8,312 nucleotides of DNA from a bacterium (GTDB lineage: Bacteria; UBP14; UBA6098; B30-G16). The translations under genes and the position numbers were made by a program. Under the pieces are notes generated by a model, which searched no databases, was not told the DNA's origin, and saw only the letters and a program-made list of their open reading frames with translations. How positions within the stretch are numbered: the stretch's first letter is position 1; each line of letters starts with the position of its first letter. Below, piece by piece: positions 4,619 to 8,312 of the stretch. The stretch covers positions 1-8,312 of the forward strand of contig JALTEE010000204.1 in NCBI GenBank assembly GCA_027007865.1. Reading direction: 5' to 3'.

Positions 4619-7600
4619 TTATTTTACGAGCGCCATTCTGCCTGAAAATGTTCCGTTGCTCGTAGTCAATTTGTATGTATAGAATCCGCTCGGCATATCC
4701 TGTCCACCGTTGTCCTTCCCGTTCCAGACAATCGTGTGAATGCCGCTTGCAATGTTTCCGTTTGCAAGATTTTTCACGACTTTACCGCTGATGTCGAGGA
4801 CTTCGAGAGTGATATTGTCGCTGCTCGGCAATTTGAACGAAATCGCAGTCGATGCATTGAACGGATTCGGTTTGTTCCCGAGGAGAACGGCTGTTTCGGG
4901 CTTTTGTGCGGGCTTTTCATTCACATAAGAATTTGGAATTCCAAATGCGTTAAGAATTCCACCGAGAATGTGCGTTCGCAGTTCGGGATATTCGAGCCCA
5001 TCGACCATTGCGCCGAGATATATCGACGATAGAACACTCTTATAAACACCCGCATCGTAATAAATCATTCTCGCACCGTCGCCCACGCTGTCTGGAACAT
5101 CCGTCTGCGAACGCATCAAAGTCTGTGCGCCCGTAATCGGCGTGAGAACATCGACAAATAAGTCTGCGAGTGTATTCGTATTGTAATCCATCGTGAATTC
5201 CGCACCATCGCCGAAGAATGACGGGGCTATGATAGTAAGTGAATCGACATTGCCGGTAGTATCGCTTACGCTCGATGAAGTGGTATCGATGGGCCATCCG
5301 TCGTGATAGAAATCTGCGCCCATAATCCAGCCGAGAGTGGGACAGTTGCCACTTTCAATCATATACCAGGCGAAATCGACGCCCTCGACATAAAGATTTC
5401 CACCGTAGTTCATAAAATCTATCCAAATCAGTGAATCTCCGCCCCCAGAATACATAAAATAACTTGCCGGATAGGCGCCAGTTACCCAGAATATTGTAGA
5501 GTATCTCGTATCATCAGAGTATGAAATATAGTCGGTATATGGGAAGAAGTGTTGAATAAATTCATTCTGCTCGCTGAGGTAAATCGAGTCGGCGGGAACA
5601 CCAATGTATTGCAGATATTCATAGAGCCATTCCGCTTCGTCCATCGTGCCGTTTTCTGCGAGCGAATCTCCGCCATCGTAGTCGAATATCAGGATTTGTC
5701 TTGCGGGGCGAATTTCGAGCGCATACCCGGGGACAACTTCGGATAGCGGCGATTCTCCTTCGGGATAAATTGCAGTTATTCCATAATAGACCGTGTCTTC
5801 AGGTGTGATGTCTGAATCGAAATAATATAGTGTATCAGCGGTAGTCGTGTGAATCATTTCAACGCCGGGGTCGGTCGTGCTGGTGAATGGAGCTGAGCCG
5901 CGATATATGTTGTATCCCGTTACATCCATCGGTGAGAATGTGCGATAGAGCGTGTGTTCGACAGGTGCGGCATTTATATCGGGCGGAGCGAGGCGGATTT
6001 TACGGGCAAGTCCCAGCGGGTCGCTGCTGCGGCGTTCCACCGTTCCAGCACCATATACGGGGCGGAAAACGGTAATCGGCTCCAGAGCAACAACTCTGCC
6101 AGTGAAGACATTCGTCATATATACTTCAATCATAAAACCGTAATCCTCATAACCCGCGATGTCACCCAGTAATGTCCAGCCCGTTGCATCGTGATACCAA
6201 CTGTAAGCGCCATCGCCAGAGCCAGCGGTAGTCGTTGCCAAAACATCCAGTGTGTCGTAGATGCTGGTCTCATCATTGAACACGGAAACAGTAAATGTAT
6301 CAGGAACGGACAGACTCGAAAATGGAACTTCCATCCACCAGGTTTCAGCATAGGTTGTCGTTGTGGCGTGGTCGATTTCAGTAAAATCCTGGTCGCCAAC
6401 AACAACATGGGCTGTCGCAATAGGTTCTCCATTAAGTTGGTTATATGTAGCAACTCGAACTCTACTTACGACATATTCACTGCCAGGACTCACAAAATCG
6501 ACACCTAATCCTATATCAGATGAATTCATAACATAAAAATAGGAAGCGGCATCGCCGGTGTAATGGTCCATCTCATATTCTCCGGGTTCCATAGGAGCAT
6601 CCCAAGATATAAAAGTATACCAGGCATAGTCTGTTGTTGCACTGGCATTTCGCGGTGGCATCAAAGTTACAGGCTCGGCGGCGAGTTCGAAACTCATCGT
6701 TACATCGGCATCCACAACTGTTATTGTTGTATCCACGGAAATATATCCTGTGTGGCTTGCGCTCAATGTATATGTTCCCGCAGGAATATCGCTGAAACTG
6801 TATCCGCCTGTAACGGCGGTCATTGTCGTATCATCGATTGTCCCGCCTGATAATATTACCTGTGTGCCAGAATGTGTCGATGCTCCTTCGAGCGTAATTG
6901 TTCCTGATACAGAGTATGTTTCCGGCGTAATCGCTGTAAGCACAAAATCTATTGTGGAATCTACTGTGAATATAATAGGACCGACCGTATCTGATACATA
7001 GCCCGTATGTTCTGCAATAATAACGACGGGAGTGCCTCCACGAACATTGCTGAGCAAATATGCTCCACTGCTTCCTGTCGTATCGGAAACCGAATTCGTT
7101 CCCCAAGTTGCAGTAACGATAGCGCCGTCGATAGAACCACTTATATCGCTTACCGTTCCAGAAATATCCACAGTTGTATCGGAACTCGTTAGATAGAAAT
7201 CGTGAGATACATCTGCGCCGGAGATTGTTATAGTGTCGACAACTGCACCATAGCCGATTTTTGCACAGTTGAAAATATATGTCCCATCGGGAATATCGGT
7301 TATTTCATAGTATCCCGTATCGTCGCTTGTCGTTCCGTATGTCATAGTTCCATCTAAAATCGCTGCGCTGTCTATGGGAGCGAGAGAAACAGCATCATAT
7401 ACAAATCCGCTGAGCGTATAGCCCACCGTGCCTGAGGTTTCCGTGTGGAATGTGCAGTTGTCCGTCATATGATTGCTTGCATTGTCATCTGCGGAAATAG
7501 AAATCGGGATATCGAAATCATAGGGAAATGCGACAGTCGGGTGGTATGAAATGTGATATCCGCCAGAGATTGGAGTAATGGTTGCGAGCATTGTTACATC

Positions 7601-8269
7601 GAATCCCATCCCAGAAATAGATATTGTGCTTTCATCCACTCCGGACATAGCATCGAGAATATCCACAGAAACGGAATCTATATCCACAGCGACATCCGAA
7701 TCTCCGCAAACGGGATACCAGTTTGCCGTATATGGCGGCTCGGTATCTGTCGTTTCCGCACCGGCGATGAATTGCCAATAAATCGTGAGCGGATAATGCT
7801 CGATTACAAAACTACTCGTCGTGTTCATATTGAAAGCGGTGGACATATCGGAAAGTGTGTCCATCATAATTCTGCCGTAAGCAGATGGCAAAGCGGAAGT
7901 GCTCCAATTTAGCGTTTCAGGGACGCTACCACCGCCAGCCCACGAAACATCGAATTCCCACAGAACCGTGTCCACTATACCACGCATATCTCTTGCGAGA
8001 TATGTAATCATAGGATATGCCGGGTCACTTATCGGGAATGCACCGTAGAAACCTGCGGGGGGCGCAGGTGGAGCGCCGCCATCCATCGTGACAGTATCGG
8101 AACCGATAACAAAACTTACCGTATCGAAACCATCTGTCGCCAAAATATTCGTGCCAAACTGATACGGAAATGTAGCGCCGGGTCGCGTAATTTCCATCAT
8201 CCATTGACCGAAAGAAAGAATTGGCAGCGTAATCAAAATCGCTGCGAAAACAACCCAAATCCGTCTCAT
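4619..8269 (-). CDS. Large secreted multidomain protein with CarboxypepD_reg repeats and C-terminal sorting-type tail
   Basis: This 1216-residue exported protein has no recognised enzymatic function. Residues 1-21 (MRRIWVVFAAILITLPILSFG) form a signal peptide, with likely cleavage before Gln22. A beta-rich region (about 25-175) is followed by an Ig-like segment (about 178-281) starting DTEPPYTANWYPV, with Cys188 and Cys272 possibly paired. Three carboxypeptidase-regulatory-like repeats follow (283-361, 367-445, 452-530), then a beta-rich module (about 545-720) ending GYEDYGFMIEVYMT and an FN3-like module (about 780-848, GYNIYRG...YYGITAIYPEGE). An alpha/beta module (857-1110) has ILIFDYDGG and GGNLYVEGVDFAWYM, resembling GATase-like units of other cell-surface proteins. 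The end (1134-1216) is a FlgD-Ig/type IX-like tail. ATG 8269 has a strong SD; an in-frame upstream ATG at 8302 would only add residues before the signal peptide. The product is probably surface-attached or released; ligand unknown. Confidence 0.88.
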   Translation of the reverse strand: MRRIWVVFAAILITLPILSFGQWMMEITRPGATFPYQFGTNILATDGFDTVSFVIGSDTVTMDGGAPPAPPAGFYGAFPISDPAYPMITYLARDMRGIVDTVLWEFDVSWAGGGSVPETLNWSTSALPSAYGRIMMDTLSDMSTAFNMNTTSSFVIEHYPLTIYWQFIAGAETTDTEPPYTANWYPVCGDSDVAVDIDSVSVDILDAMSGVDESTISISGMGFDVTMLATITPISGGYHISYHPTVAFPYDFDIPISISADDNASNHMTDNCTFHTETSGTVGYTLSGFVYDAVSLAPIDSAAILDGTMTYGTTSDDTGYYEITDIPDGTYIFNCAKIGYGAVVDTITISGADVSHDFYLTSSDTTVDISGTVSDISGSIDGAIVTATWGTNSVSDTTGSSGAYLLSNVRGGTPVVIIAEHTGYVSDTVGPIIFTVDSTIDFVLTAITPETYSVSGTITLEGASTHSGTQVILSGGTIDDTTMTAVTGGYSFSDIPAGTYTLSASHTGYISVDTTITVVDADVTMSFELAAEPVTLMPPRNASATTDYAWYTFISWDAPMEPGEYEMDHYTGDAASYFYVMNSSDIGLGVDFVSPGSEYVVSRVRVATYNQLNGEPIATAHVVVGDQDFTEIDHATTTTYAETWWMEVPFSSLSVPDTFTVSVFNDETSIYDTLDVLATTTAGSGDGAYSWYHDATGWTLLGDIAGYEDYGFMIEVYMTNVFTGRVVALEPITVFRPVYGAGTVERRSSDPLGLARKIRLAPPDINAAPVEHTLYRTFSPMDVTGYNIYRGSAPFTSTTDPGVEMIHTTTADTLYYFDSDITPEDTVYYGITAIYPEGESPLSEVVPGYALEIRPARQILIFDYDGGDSLAENGTMDEAEWLYEYLQYIGVPADSIYLSEQNEFIQHFFPYTDYISYSDDTRYSTIFWVTGAYPASYFMYSGGGDSLIWIDFMNYGGNLYVEGVDFAWYMIESGNCPTLGWIMGADFYHDGWPIDTTSSSVSDTTGNVDSLTIIAPSFFGDGAEFTMDYNTNTLADLFVDVLTPITGAQTLMRSQTDVPDSVGDGARMIYYDAGVYKSVLSSIYLGAMVDGLEYPELRTHILGGILNAFGIPNSYVNEKPAQKPETAVLLGNKPNPFNASTAISFKLPSSDNITLEVLDISGKVVKNLANGNIASGIHTIVWNGKDNGGQDMPSGFYTYKLTTSNGTFSGRMALVK
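4622..4870 (-). other. C-terminal FlgD-Ig / type IX secretion-like sorting domain (region of the secreted protein)
   Basis: Residues 1134-1216 read KPNPFNASTAISFKLPSS, then LEVLDISGKVVKNL, then GIHTIVWNGKDNGGQDMPSGFYTY and end in GRMALVK. The NPFNxxTxIxFxLP start, the DxxGxxV strand, the VWNGxDNxGxxxxSGxYxY turn and the final K.xLxK strand are the standard pattern of the C-terminal domains of FCB-group secreted proteins. They are called Por_Secre_tail/type IX sorting or FlgD_ig, depending on the family model. Export by a type IX system is inferred; no por/gld gene is in this window. Confidence 0.8.
6680..7423 (-). repeat. Three tandem carboxypeptidase-regulatory-like domains within the secreted protein
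   Basis: Three consecutive modules of about 79 residues share the pattern SGxVxD...GAxV....G....T..DxxGxYxxxxIxxGTYxxxxxxxGY......I.....D..xxFxL. Landmarks are YTLSGFVYD / GYYEITDIPDGTYIF / KIGYGAVVD in the first, VDISGTVSD / GAYLLSNVRGGTPVV / HTGYVSDTV in the second and YSVSGTITL / GYSFSDIPAGTYTLS / HTGYISVDT in the third. They have diverged enough to be ancient duplications, not a recent expansion. Known examples of the fold act as structural spacers or carbohydrate-contact modules. Confidence 0.8.
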
Positions 8270-8276
8270 AATAGAA

Positions 8277-8282
8277 CCTCCC
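8277..8282 (-). promoter_or_regulatory. Shine-Dalgarno site of the secreted-protein gene
   Basis: GGGAGG on the - strand lies 7 nt before ATG 8269. It decides the start at 8269 over the in-frame ATG at 8302, because the downstream choice also places a basic-hydrophobic signal peptide exactly at the N-terminus. Confidence 0.8.
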
Positions 8283-8312
8283 GTTAATAATGATTTTTCC
8301 ATAGTATTAGTA

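Noticed and set aside
7553..7912. 119-residue + strand ORF
   Set aside because: It is antisense to the N-terminal region of the secreted protein; its repetitive His/Ser/Arg-rich content is typical of a shadow frame.
1..8312. Defence system, mobile element, CRISPR array, tRNA or rRNA
   Set aside because: I saw no transposase, integrase, nuclease, toxin, spaced repeat array or cloverleaf on either strand. All sizeable coding regions match sulfur relay, housekeeping, membrane or secreted protein families.

Overview
The window is bacterial chromosomal DNA with two convergent gene blocks. No rRNA, tRNA, insertion sequence, phage gene or CRISPR array is visible. Taxonomy can only be inferred. The giant secreted protein on the right carries carboxypeptidase-regulatory-like repeats and a C-terminal FlgD-Ig/type IX-secretion-like tail (PNPFNAST...GFYTYKLTTSNGTFSGRMALVK). 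Such proteins are typical of the FCB superphylum and related candidate phyla (Cloacimonadota, WOR-3/Stahlbacteria, Marinimicrobia, Fibrobacterota, Bacteroidota). A Dsr/Tus-type sulfur relay operon next door suits an anaerobic, sulfur-handling member of those groups. A named taxon cannot be given from this sequence.

Left block, + strand, 63-1718: five small genes in a tight operon, each with a clear Shine-Dalgarno (SD) site. They are a TusA sulfur carrier, a DsrE2-like protein, a TusD/DsrE protein with a CGIC motif, a TusC/DsrF protein and a TusB/DsrH protein. Together they could accept persulfide sulfur on TusA and hand it through a DsrEFH/TusBCD complex. The final acceptor (DsrC/TusE), dsrAB and a rhodanese are not in the window. 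The block ends at a perfect 11-bp stem at 1814-1853, in the convergent gap.

Right block, - strand, read from 8269 down to 1857: (i) a 1216-residue exported multidomain protein; (ii) guanylate kinase, whose start is fixed by an upstream in-frame stop but which has no SD and sits just after a perfect 13-bp stem; (iii) after a 168-nt gap containing a 7-bp tandem repeat, a likely three-gene operon of an extended SDR (NAD-dependent epimerase/dehydratase), a membrane-anchored NusG-domain-II protein and a Gx-transporter/Hpre_diP_synt_I membrane protein. The last two genes overlap by 17 nt.

Nothing here is clearly a new defence or mobile system. The items most worth a second look are the composition of the sulfur relay, the structured SD-less leader of gmk, and the architecture of the secreted protein.
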